From: Amborella trichopoda
Taxonomy: Eukaryota; Streptophyta; Magnoliopsida; Amborellales; Amborellaceae
DNA: 64,000 nucleotides
Assembly: GCF_000471905.2 (NCBI RefSeq)
Contig: NW_006499296.1
Location: forward strand, 713,036 to 777,035
Direction of reading: 5' to 3'
Translations under genes and position numbers: made by a program
Part shown: one piece after another, positions 11,311 to 21,925 of the stretch
Numbering within the stretch: the first letter of the stretch is position 1
Layout: every line of letters begins with the position of its first letter
The notes under the pieces: generated by a model
Seen by the model: the letters and a program-made list of their open reading frames with translations, nothing else
The model's database searches: none
What the model was told of the DNA's origin: nothing

Positions 11311-11485
11311 TCTCTCTCTCTCTAGTTTTTTTGCTGGTAGAGGAACCTGAAAATGGCGTTTCTCTCTCTAGTTTTCTTGCTGGTAGAGGAACCTGAAAAT
11401 GGTGTTTCTCTCTCTAGTTTTCTTGCTTGTAGAGGAACCTGAAAATGGTGTTTCTCTCTCTACTTTTCCCGCTGGAAAGGAGCAG
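11311..11485 (-). promoter_or_regulatory. Upstream/5' leader of reductase copy 1 with 46-bp tandem repeats
   Basis: Directly upstream of the ATG at 11307, a 46-bp unit is repeated three times, with a degenerate fourth. Each unit has a TCTCTCTCTAG tract followed by TTTTCTTGCTGGTAGAGGAA and CCTGAAAATGG; AGGAACCTG starts at 11341, 11387 and 11433. Copy 3 has one good and one degenerate unit (48523-48615), and copy 2 has only divergent traces (21281-21355). The position fits a 5' UTR or core promoter. No TATA box is assigned. Confidence 0.6.
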
Positions 11486-11628
11486 GAGGGAATATTTCAG
11501 TCGCAGTCGTATGACAAGTGTGGGCTTTGCGCAACGATGGCAATTTAGCCACTAAGATTAAATATGGTTTGATAAGGCTGCAGCCTTTTTAAAATAAGTA
11601 AAGCCTCACCTCGTAACTCGTTAAAAAA

Positions 11629-12019
11629 GGAAAAAGTTTATATAGAGCCGAGGCTCTAAACCATCAAATTAGAGCCCACCTCAAAAATTTCAGTAGAACA
11701 AGTTGTTTTGATGCCCAAATATATTGAAATTGATCATCTCAACATCAAGATGCATAGGCATGAATAAAAAAATAGATTTTAAGTTTTAAAAATAATGCAT
11801 CTTGTAACGTATTTTTGGATAGTCAATTTTCAAGATTTTCAAGTTTTCATAGTTATGCTCAGTCTACACATTTTTTTAAGCTTTAAATTTTATAATTAAA
11901 AATAAAAATATATTTTAAGGCTATCACAAAGAGTTTCAGTATTGAAACTATATTTAGCGATATTATTTGAATGCTTTACTTTGATTGTTTAGTGCCTCGG
12001 CTCTATACAACCGCACCCC
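11629..12019. mobile_element. MITE family A copy (9-bp TSD type), GAGCCGAGGCTC subfamily
   Basis: The left end starts GGAAAAAGTTTATATAGAGC and the right end is the complement of GGGGTGCGGTTGTATAGAGC. Each end carries the palindromic block AGAGCCGAGGC(T/A)CT. The flanks GTTAAAAAA (11620-11628) and ATTAAAAAT (12020-12028) match at 7 of 9 positions. It has no coding potential and belongs to the family described at 41153 and 58167. Confidence 0.7.
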
Positions 12020-12822
12020 ATTAAAAATTACAATTCAAATGTTGAAAAACTTTTAAATCAATTATCTCTGCTTGAACATTATGGTTGTGAGAAAAAATTA
12101 GGATTTCAAATTTTTTTTAAATAAGTATTCTATAACAAATCATTTAGACCATCCATTTTGTCTTAAAAATAAGTGTTCACATATCCACAAGTTATTTTTG
12201 GAGTTTAAAATTTTATTGCCAGTGTTAGAAATTAATTCTAGATTCATCATAAAGATTTCCGACATGAAAAGTGCTTTTGATATGAGGATTTGAAGTGAGG
12301 CTTCTATTTTGTTTTTGTAAAGCCCTATAGAAACTCCGTTCTTTATCTAGTTTAGTTTTGGTATGAATGTATTACCAATTGTGTGGGTGGATGCTCTATA
12401 ACCTTCAGGCATAGGGAGCGCAATGGGCTGGGTGGTTTGGCCCGGCCCTAAAAAAGTTGGGCCTTTGTGGCCTGAGCAGTGCCAATCCGGTGCAATCTAG
12501 CCTGCCCAGTACTTTTTTCTATTTTTCTTTTGTTTTCTATTTAATTTTGGCCTGACTTTACATGGACAAGGGCCGTGCCAAGACCAAAGTTGGCCGTATA
12601 TAATTTAAATTTGTCGCTCCAAGTCTAAATAGAGGCAAATCACAAACTTTCAGCCTTTATCAAACAAAATCATTAAAGAGGTTGAAAGATCATAATTAAT
12701 AATAGAGGGTTTGTTTTTAATTATTTCTTTCGCTTATATACCCTTTTAATAAATATCGTAAATGCCTAAATTTTCCCTTGTTTGATGTTGGGAAACCTAA
12801 ACTAGCAGGGGCATTTCTATGA
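12020..12822. other. Intergenic DNA with a remnant of the duplicated 5' flank
   Basis: The part from about 12660 to 12830 (GTTGGGAAACCTAAACTAGC near 12787) matches the DNA far upstream of copy 2 (about 24130-24320) and copy 3 (about 50890-51080). So copy 1 once had the same 5' flank, now separated from its exon 1 by unrelated DNA. The rest has no recognised feature. Confidence 0.55.
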
Positions 12823-13092
12823 AGAAAAAGTTTATATAAGTGTGAGGCTCTAAACAATCAAATTAGGGCACACTTAAAAAATTTCATTAGAAGAGGTTGT
12901 TTTGATGCCAAATATCCTTAAATTGATCATCTCGGCCTCAATATGCATGGAAGTGAAAAAAATGGATTTTAAATTTTGAAACTAGTGCATCTTGTAATGC
13001 ATTTTTTAATTATTAGTCTTCAAGATTTTCAAGTTTTTATAAATCTCCTCGATGGCTATTTTTGAAGCTTTAAATGTTATAAATAGAGATGA
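12823..13092. mobile_element. MITE family A, truncated copy
   Basis: It starts with AAAAAGTTTATATAAGTGTG and carries the left two-thirds of family A, including ATTGATCATCTCGGCCTCAA. Homology stops near 13092 without the right end. Confidence 0.55.
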
Positions 13093-13129
13093 AATTTATT
13101 AGATAAAAGACCTTTTATCTCCAAGAATA

Positions 13130-13400
13130 TGTGCACTTTCTTGCATTCATGCAATCTCTCTCTCTTTAGATCTTAAAAGAAAAAGAACGTAATATCTCAA
13201 TGATGAATTTTAAGGACATGCAATCCATCTCGATCTTAAATGCATTTAAGAGACACATCTCTCTCACTCTCTTTTAAAAAAATGTAATCTCTCTCTTTCA
13301 AATGCATTAAAGAGGAGACACATCTCTCTCACTCTCTTTTAAAAAAATGTAATCTCTCTCTTTCAAATGCATTAAAGAGTCTCGTCTCTCTCTCTTAGGT
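13130..13400. repeat. Short tandem duplication with TCTCTC tracts
   Basis: The phrase CTCTCTTTCAAATGCATTAA with its surrounding CTCACTCTCTTTTAAAAAAA occurs twice, near 13266-13312 and 13329-13375. It is simple-sequence intergenic DNA. Confidence 0.6.
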
Positions 13401-13410
13401 ATTTATCTAT

Positions 13411-13805
13411 GGGAAAAGTTTATATTAGGTTTCAACTTTAAAATGTAGAACTACGGATGCACCTCAAAAATCCATCGATAAAGGTTGTTTTAATGTTGAA
13501 AAACCCTATAATTGGTCAGCTCGACATTGAGATGTATGACTTTTTTAAAAAAAAAAAATTTTGAGTCTCAAAAATGGTGCATCTTACAACACATTATCTA
13601 GACCGTCTAATTCCAAGATTTTGTTATGTTTAAAGATCTACTTGATTTTAATCATTATTGGAGTTCAAAATTTAATAATTAGATTTGAAAATATATTTTG
13701 AGATCATCTTAAAAATATTTTACATCGAAATTATATGTTATGATAAAATTTGAAGATGCACCTTAAATGGATTGTTTAATATTGTAACCTTATAGAAACC
13801 ACAAC
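13411..13805. mobile_element. MITE family A copy
   Basis: It begins GGGAAAAGTTTATATTAGGT and ends with AACCTTATAGAAACCACAAC. The middle has the family's GAGATGTATGA and GTGCATCTTACAAC blocks. Target duplication not clear. Confidence 0.6.
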
Positions 13806-13873
13806 ATATATCTATATCTTTAAAAAAGGTAAATCTGTCTCTCTTGTACCGGTAATTTGATGGATTTAAAAAT

Positions 13874-14249
13874 GGAAAAAGTTTATATAAGTTTGCAACC
13901 TTAAAATATAGAATTACCACAAAAATCTATCGGAAATATTGTTTTAATTTTGAAAAAACACTCTAATCGATCATCTTGACATCCAGAAGTATGAATATGA
14001 AAAAAAAAGTTATTGAGTCCCGGAAATAGTGCATCTTGCAACATATTATCTAGATTTCAAGATTTTCATTTATTTATAGATCTACTTAATTTTAACTATT
14101 TTTGGAATTTAAAATTTTCTAATTAGGTATGAAAATAGATTTTAAGATAATAATAAGAATTTTTTACAACAAAATTACATGTTATGATAAAATTTTAAGA
14201 TGCGCCTTAATTGTATTGTTTAAGGTTGAACCTTATAGAAACCGCACCC
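13874..14249. mobile_element. MITE family A copy with 9-bp target duplication
   Basis: The left end is GGAAAAAGTTTATATAAG and the right end ACCTTATAGAAACCGCACCC. The flanks TTTAAAAAT (13865-13873) and TTGAAAAAT (14250-14258) match at 8 of 9 positions. Length 376 bp, non-coding. Confidence 0.7.
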
Positions 14250-14759
14250 TTGAAAAATCTCTCTCTCTTACATGTAGTTTGATGTATTTAAAACACATGC
14301 AACCTCTCTGTCTATTAACTTCTAAAAAAGGTGATCTCTACTTCTAAAAAACGTGATCCCGAAGGACAATATTTTTGGCTTCCCTAACTCTATCCAATGC
14401 TGTGTATAATTTTCTTGCACACAAGATGGCATCTGAACCATGTTAATATATTATAGACTACGAATAGAACCCTAATTACAAATGTTTCCTTCAAGAAAGG
14501 AATTACACTTCTATTTAGCAGTGGTTATTGACCCATTTCAATTGCCTTCTACTTTCTACTAGAGCCATCGAAACCAGTTACAAGTAAAGCAAAACCCCAA
14601 AAAGAGACACAGACATTGCCCTTTAAAGGGTCCTACAAGAGTGGTAGTATATTTCTATCCTAAATTATTACTGCATCAAACATGTTCGACTTAGAATTCA
14701 ACAAGCTTTAATGATATTAAGGGCCATAAGTAATAAAGCATTTTACCTCAAGAACCTCT

Positions 14760-17700
14760 TCAAGACAGGTATCCTTTCTCTTGTAAATTAGACACTGCGT
14801 CCTTAATTATCTCCTCCATTGGGATGAAGTTGAGGCCCAAGTCAATCAGCTTTTTTGATGGTTTTTTCGCCCTCAACAACCCAGGTTGAGTAACTTCCAT
14901 GAACCTACAGAAACCAATAAAGAAAGTTAACGCATATCCGGGTCAATTAATGTAAGCATGTGTGTGTGCGCGCGCGAATGTCCACTGAGAGAATTTACCT
15001 AGGCACGTTGTATTCCGGGTAGAGTTTAGCAACTGCATCAGCAAAGTCGCTCCAGTGACAAATGGACTCAACACATAAATGCCTTCCTGAGGCTGATGGA
15101 TTCTCATATAACAAGAGATGCCCTAATGCCACATCGGTAACATGTACAAAACCCATAAAAATATCTTTATAACATTCAGTATAACCTGCCATATCATATG
15201 AATCAATCAGGTCTCCCCAAGTAGAAAAATAAGTAGAGTCCAAATTTTAAGAACATGTACGCAAAAGAAGATAAGATAAAAAATTCCTGAGGCACTTGAT
15301 ATGGTACATCGGAGGTCTCATGCTTTGCCCAGCATGAAGAGGAAGAAACTTGATATAGCACATCAGAGGTCTCATGCTTTCCCAAACATGAAATGGAAGA
15401 ACCTTTTTTCCTCCTCTGTTTTTTTTTTTTGGGTGATATCACCCATGTTTGTAAAGTCACTGACATGGAAATTTGGTGTATTATACGACTAGATTTGAGC
15501 TGCCCTCGAGTTTTCTTGATACAATTCAACATTTGGTCTCGCAGCTCACTTAGCAGGACAATTTTCTACATTTACTCAAAGAAAACCTAGAGTCATGAAT
15601 TGGTATGGGTTCCATGTTGTATGATACAAAAAGTACAAAACCCGAAAGCATAGACTCACTTCTTTTTTTCCTTTAATTTTTGTTTTTTTTCTTAGATTGG
15701 TTAAATCTCTGACTTATTTGTCAGTCAATTGAGTCTAAACTTATGTTCACAGTTGATACACTACAATCCAGGTCCAATGAAAAGTTCACCCCCAAGAGCT
15801 AAGGGAGCCATTACCTCAAATTAAGTCTAGATTACATATAAATATTTGTTAGTTTGCAATTAAAGTTCCACACTCGAGCTATTAAACTTACCTATTAAGA
15901 TTTGAAAGACCTTGCAAGTGTTAATGATACTATAATCAACTAGTTTGATGCTGAATTTCAGACCATGCTTCTAGTGAATAAATACTAGATGCTTTTTTTA
16001 TCGATGCTTGGAAACGTACGGAATGTAAGAGTCCTGAAGAGTAGTCTAAGGAGAAATATCTATTAGAAAATGATTAGGTAACCCCCGAAGTTTTATGAAC
16101 CACTTCTCATCCCTAGGAGAAAAAGCATGGCAGCTTGCCAACAATGTACAGTATATGAATATTGAAGCATATGCTTCACACCTAGAGGCACATGCCTATT
16201 ACGGGGTGATCACTTTTTCTCAATTGGATAGGACATATCAGTTATTTCCTCTGTTAACTTCAGTTAGTTACTTCTTACTTTTTTCCTATAATCAACTTCT
16301 TTGTTACAACTTAATTGATTGAAGAATATTAACCATCAAACAAGGAAAGAGATACAGAACAAAGAGCGGGTATAGCATGCTCCTGCACGAGCAAAATTTA
16401 CATTTACTCCCTTGGGTAAAAGAACTACTTAGCAGTATATTATTGTTCTAAAATTTTGGGATCCACTTCAGACCCATATATCCTCTCCTAATCAAAAGCC
16501 TGAAGAAAGAAGAAATGAAAATCTTAAGCCCACTAAGGAGAGCCTTGATATCAACCTCCATGGAATCTGCTCTCTAATCAAACCCACAAATGCATTCCAA
16601 ACTGGAAGAAAGCATCCCTGACTAACCCCGCACATAGAAAGCCCATGTCCTGAAATTCCAAATTGAGTTTCAACACACCCTTTTGGCGAATGTCCACTAG
16701 CTTCCTTTGAATTCATGAAGGTTCCCATAAGACAACACATTCAACAAATGCAGTTTTCTTCAAAATGGGAGGGAAAGACAGAGATTAAGCAGCGCATGCC
16801 AAGAAGAACATATAAGATATCATGGAAAACAAGAAAGAAGGCTTTACTCGATCTTGTATACCAAGCTTCATTGTCTTCTTAGCCACTATGCACATCACGA
16901 AATGAATGAACAGAGAAGCCACAATATATGTAATCGCCGATGCACTTGTGAAGACAGCTAAAATTTTGAAAAAAGTTATACCCCCCTCATACATCAAGGT
17001 CACAGAAGCCTCAGCCACAAAATTACATACAAATAAGGATGAAACTTATCAAAACTTCGAAAGCAAGCGTGATTGAATATAGAGGATGGATGATCACCTT
17101 TCAAATTCACATATCCATGCTCAAGATTGTGCTTGTTTCTATGTGAGAATGCAAGCATGTGTCTAACTGAAGTAGTGTTTGGGATCATGGATCATTGGGG
17201 TGGATTGTCCACACCACATATCTATTTTGGATGACTGATCGGATTCGAGTTCAAGAGCCAGAAAAATATCATAAAAACAAAATAGTTTTCTTTTTTTCTT
17301 TTCCTTTTTCTTTTGGGTCTGGCAATGGGGAATGGGGGACAAGAGGGGGGGAAGGGGGCATATTCCTTTCCTCTGTTGTTGTTTTTATTCCTGTTTTAGC
17401 CTCTCTGGTGATTGAAAATCCAAAATCACAATAACTTTGGATTTTCAATATCCATAGTCATATTGTTTTTTTTTTGACGTCACTTTGGATAATAAAAATC
17501 TGAAGGCACCGTTGACTTCGGATTTTTAATATCGAAAATTACATAGAAATAGAGATTTCCAAGTCACTATTCAAAATCCGTAGGTAGGAGTGACTTCAGA
17601 TTTTCAAGATCTGAAACGACTTTAATTCCCATTCTTGTTCAACAATTCCATTCCGAATCGTCAGGTTTTAAACTTTCCCTTCACCCATCCCAAGCCCAGG

Positions 17701-20700
17701 TATAGTAGGTAGGTTGCATTAGGTACGTAGCCAACGTAAGACTTCGTCACATCTTATCATGAATTTTGAACTTGTTAGCTCTTGATAGAAAAGAATTGAA
17801 GAACAAGATTCATGTAGCCGACCCCAATTACTTGGGATACATCTTGGATAATGATGGTGATGATGATCGATGGGTTTTCAAACATTGAACATAAGAGTTT
17901 TCTTGCACTTTCTATAAAAAGAATAAAAAATTTATGATGTTTGTGTATAGTGAGTACAAGTTTATTTGTAGGGGAAATATCAATAAATGGATCAAAAGAT
18001 TACAAAATACATTTAAAGGTATGCATTTAAATTTGTATTTCAACTAGGTGCTTAAAAAATATTGAAAATTCCCAAATTACCTATATTTAGTACGGGGAAG
18101 TAATTATAGGTACTTTGGTAATCTTATCCCAAATAAGTACTTCTATCATTCAATTTAGGCCTTTTGGGGGTAAGATTACAATAGTACCCCTAATTGTGCT
18201 CACTTTCCAATACTAAATGAGCAATTTGGAAATTTTTGAAAAATTTTGATTAAATACCCATTTAAAATAAAAATTTAAAAGCATTACCCTTAAATGTAAC
18301 TTGAATCTTTGCCCTTTACTCATATTTTAAAGCGTTTTATATTTTACCTTATTCGTATGGTGGGTGTTATACCTTGAAGGAGGCGAAGCAGCATGGCCAT
18401 GCTAGCATTGATGGTGGGTGGTAAAATTGGGCCAAACACTGCTGCTGGATTTATAACCACCACATCCAACCCCTCATCCTTTGCAAAATCCCACGCAACC
18501 TTCTCAGCCAATGTTTTTGAAGCCGAATACCAGAGCTGCAAAAACAAGAAACAAGAGATTAATTTTCCAATCTTCCTCCCATAGATTTTTCAATCCCGGG
18601 AAAAGCCAATCCTGAAAGCTAGATTCATTGGAATTGACATTTTCTAGAATATGGTATATGTTGTTTGAATCGTATTTGGTAGAAATCAAGAAAATGCAAA
18701 TTTTTTGTTTGGATTACCTCGAATATCTTTTTCTCGAATATCCAAATATCTTTTTCTTGAATATCCAAATCCTCTCTCTAAAATTTGCGAGAGTTTCTCT
18801 CTAAAATTTTATCTAATATTTTAAGAGTAATAATACTATAAGATCATCCCGAACCTATGTGAGTAGGATCCCAAAACGATCACCATTAAATTTTGACACA
18901 TATCTTTAAAAAAGTTACCATTCGGGTAGTTTCCCTCTCTAAAATTTGATACATTTTCTAATCTCTAAAATGTTAATATGCTTTCTTTCTCTCTCTAAAA
19001 CTTAAAATTTGAGATAATTTCTCTCTCTAAATGTTTTGAGATATTTATCTCTGGAAATTTTTAAGCAGTTTCTCTATCTAAAATTTAATGTAGTTTCTCT
19101 CACTAAAATTTTAATATATTTTCTCTCTCTAAAACTTAAAATTTAAGATAGTTTCTCTCTCTAAAATTTTAATACGGTCTCTCTAGAACTTCAAATTTGA
19201 GATATTTTTTCTCTTTAAATATTTGAGATAGTTTCTCTATCTAAAAAATTCGTATATTTTCTCTCTAAAAAATTTTGTATACTTTCTCTTTCTAAAATTT
19301 AATGTAGTTTTCCTATCTAACATTTTAATATATTTTTTCTCTCTAAAATTTGATATAGTTTCTCTCTCTAAAATTTTGATTTTTTTTTATTCTTTTGCAA
19401 CAAAATGGGTCATTTCCATAAATGTCAATTCCACCTATTCAGGTCGAATTTAGATTTCCAAAATTCAGGCTTAAAGTGAGCATTCAGTAATTTCAAGGAA
19501 ATCTCAATTCTAACTGAAATGTCAATTCTAAGTGAACCACATACGATGGGCCGAGCTTTTTTAGAAAAAGTGACTCTTAGAAATCTGAATCCAATGATCC
19601 CAACGGTCCCTAAGTTCACATGGCAATAGGGGTGGCAACATGTCGGGTATGGGTAGGGTTAGGCTAGACCTAGACCCGAATCCGGACGCAAATAGCATTC
19701 GGGTCCAAAATTTGGACCCGTATCTAGGCCCATCGGGTCGTAGGTATGGTTGGATCCATTGCCACCCTATGACTATGAACTTATTTTATTTTATTTTTTT
19801 TTCTTTTTTGTTTTTACCTTTTGTATGAGTATTTTTTTTTTTTCCAATAATACTGTAAATGAATGCTGCCACTATTGTGACAATATTAGCATGACCTATA
19901 GACACATGATTGTCATCATATACCCAATGATAATGGGTATGGGTTGGTCTAACTAGAACCAGACCCTGACCTAAATAATATCCGGGTCTAAAATTTAGAC
20001 TTATACCCAAACCAAAAGTGAGTAATACCTATTGGATTCCCGGTCTTAATGAGTCCATTGCCACCCCAACAAGGCAGTATAGCCAAAACTAGATGCTACG
20101 ACATGTTTTAAAGAAAGAGAGAGAGCACGCTAATGTTGTTCATTCCTCTTAAGAGAGAGAGAGAACACGCTATGTTGCCCATTCCTCTTAGAGGGAGGTA
20201 CCCACGTTAGTTCCAGCATTACATAAAGAGAGAGAGAGGCCCAATATTTAAAGTGGTCATAAAATAAAATAAATAAATTTGATACGCATTTGGATGTTGA
20301 AAAAAATGAAAAATCGGACGAACAAGACCTTTGTATCAATATCTCATATATTAAGACAATCACGTAATAACAGTGAAATAACACGATACCGACTTAATTT
20401 TCCCCAAAAACAAAAAGAAAACAAAAAGAGGATCAAGTTTTCATTTTTACCCCAACAAAACCATTAAGTTCACATAGCAATAAGGCCGCCCCTTTTGGTG
20501 AGAATGGTCGGTAATATGGCAAAGGCCCCAACTTATTCTAGAGAGGACCAGTTTGAGTTCAGCATTTCATTTCTTATATAGAGAGAGAAGGGGTGTGGAG
20601 AAGGGAATTTACCCCATTTTGCTTGCAGTAGTCAAGATCGGTCCAGCAATCCTCATTTTTGATGGCATCATCAGGATAATTAGGGCTGGGGACGATTGCA

Positions 20701-21280
20701 CAGTTGGAGGATGTGACCACCACTCGCTTAACTCCTGCTGCTTTACATGCCCGAAGGGCATTAAGCGTGCCCTCCACTGCAGGCTCCAGAAGCTCCCTCT
20801 GCACATCCCCACTGTTATCATGCGCAGAGAAGAGAGAGAGAGAGAGTTAACAATGAACAGAGAGAGAGGGAAGGAGGGACCTTGGGGTCGCGGACTTGAT
20901 CCACGATGCAGGGGGAAGCGAGATGGAAGACACCAGTGGCGCCATCAATGGCGGCAAAGAGAGAGTCATAGTTGAGAAGGTCCACTTGGAAGAGGCTCAG
21001 CCTGCTTTCCGCACCTTCTAAGCCTTGCAGGTGCTTCGTCTCCTTTTCGTTTTCTTTAAATCACACATAAAATTCAGAAGAGAGAGATAGAGAGGACATG
21101 AAATTCAGTTGAGAGAGAGTTAGAAATGCAATTAAATGAGAAGAATTGAGAGAGAGAGAGATCACTGATGTCTTGGACTGTGGCTCGAACAGTATAACCA
21201 CGGTCGAGAAGGAGGCGAACGAGGGTTGACCCAATAAACCCGCTACCTCCAGTCACACAGACACACTCATGCCGCGCCAT
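14760..21280 (-). CDS. CCR-like NAD(P)-dependent reductase, copy 2 (six exons, intact)
   Basis: The exons on the minus strand are 21280-21166, 21053-20881, 20798-20613, 18535-18373, 15185-14999 and 14904-14760, all with GT/AG ends. The sum is 969 nt, giving 322 residues without a stop. It keeps the [10 protein letters not shown] cofactor loop, the catalytic Ser in VVVTSS, the WYSASK catalytic pair and the C-terminal EKGYLS shared by all copies. Relative to copy 1, exon 4 is 6 bp shorter (ILPPTINAS rather than [11 protein letters not shown]), and copy 3 shares this form. Intron 3 is about 2.1 kb here against 187 bp in copy 1, filled with a TCTCTCTAAAATTT minisatellite and hAT-like pieces. Intron 4 is 3187 bp. 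It is a likely paralogue of the same unknown carbonyl or acyl-CoA substrate class. Expression cannot be judged from the sequence. Confidence 0.88.
16785..17018 (-). other. Open frame with hydrophobic segments inside intron 4 of copy 2
   Basis: A 77-residue frame reads in the same direction as the host gene. It has one long hydrophobic stretch ([19 protein letters not shown]) and a second near its C-terminus ([16 protein letters not shown]). Copy 1 has the homologous DNA (about 8080-8340) with stops and indels, and copy 3 has only a trace (about 45500-45550). It may be a gene scrap carried in the intron before duplication, or chance. No family is recognised. Confidence 0.25.
17405..17620. repeat. 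Intronic inverted micro-repeats, copy 2
   Basis: A shorter version of the GAAAATCC-AAGTCA / TGACTTC-GATTTTC array of copy 1, at the matching place in intron 4. Confidence 0.65.
18720..19390. repeat. TTTCTCTCTCTAAAATTT minisatellite in intron 3 of copy 2
   Basis: Degenerate units of about 25-40 bp, each containing (T)TTCTCTCTCTAAAATTT and often followed by AATATA or GATATAG, repeat roughly 15-20 times. A 90-bp piece of the 9-bp-TSD MITE of 33676-33859 interrupts the array at 18825-18915. The array accounts for much of the size difference between intron 3 of copies 1 and 2. Confidence 0.75.
18825..18915. mobile_element. Partial MITE related to the one in the Copia 5' LTR
   Basis: It starts GAGTAATAATACTATAAGAT and contains GATCACCATTAAATTTTGAC. 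Both align with one arm of the 184-bp MITE at 33676-33859 (GAGTAATGGTCCTATAGG). Only half of the element is present. Confidence 0.5.
19627..20067. mobile_element. hAT-like GGGGTGGCAA element(s) in intron 3 of copy 2
   Basis: TAGGGGTGGCAAC at 19627 faces the complement at 19757-19769 (TTGCCACCCTA) in a 143-bp unit. A second right end, TTGCCACCCC, lies at 20058-20067. The inside has the same GGGTCTAAAATTTAGAC-type phrases as 3185-3750. No target duplication was found. Confidence 0.45.
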
Positions 21281-21500
21281 CTTTCTCTCTAGTTTTCTTG
21301 TCGCGTGAACTGATCCCTCTCTAGTTTTCTTTCTGGAAGAGGAGCGGGAGAGGATATGTTCAGTGTAGAGCACGTAGACTCTGCTTTTTCGGGTGCATAG
21401 TTTATTTCTTCCCCCTCACTTATCTGACCTATTTGGAAAGAGTTTTTAAATTAAAAATTTTGGTAACTATGTTAGAATCCCCATATAATTATTTCAAAAA
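21281..21500 (-). promoter_or_regulatory. 5' leader and proximal promoter region of reductase copy 2
   Basis: The segment just upstream of ATG 21280 has divergent TCTCTCTAGTTTTCTT units. It then has GCATAGTTTATTTCTTCCCC (21396-21415), which recurs upstream of copy 3 near 48656-48677. The shared block marks the conserved proximal 5' flank. No promoter element is identified with certainty. Confidence 0.45.
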
Positions 21501-21925
21501 GGGTGCGGTTACTATAAGGTTGCAACTTAACCAATTCGAAGCATCTTAAAATTTTATCATAACATGGAATTTTGTTATAAAAAATTTAAAATTTTATCAT
21601 AACATGGAATTTTGTTATAAAAAATTCTTACTTTTATCTTAAAATCTATTTTCATACCTAATTAGAAAATTTTAAATTTAAAAAATGGTTAAAATCAAGT
21701 AGATCTATAAATATATGAAAATATTGAAAATGGACGGTCTAGATAATATGTTCCAAGATGCACTATTTCCGATATTCAAAAACTTTTTTTTTCATATTTG
21801 TAGATCTCGATGTTAAGATGATTGATTAGAGGGCTTTTTCAACATTAAAACAACAATTTCGATAGATTTTTGAGGTGCATATGTGATTCTACATTTTAAG
21901 GTGGCAACCTTATATAAATTTTTCC
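21501..21925. mobile_element. MITE family A copy with 9-bp target duplication and internal duplication
   Basis: The left end is GGGTGCGGTTACTATAAGGT and the right end CAACCTTATATAAATTTTTC followed by CC. The flanks TTTCAAAAA (21492-21500) and TTTAAAAAA (21926-21934) match at 8 of 9 positions. A block of about 40 bp with ATCATAACATGGAATTTTGT is doubled (21555-21625), which explains the greater length (425 bp). Confidence 0.75.
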
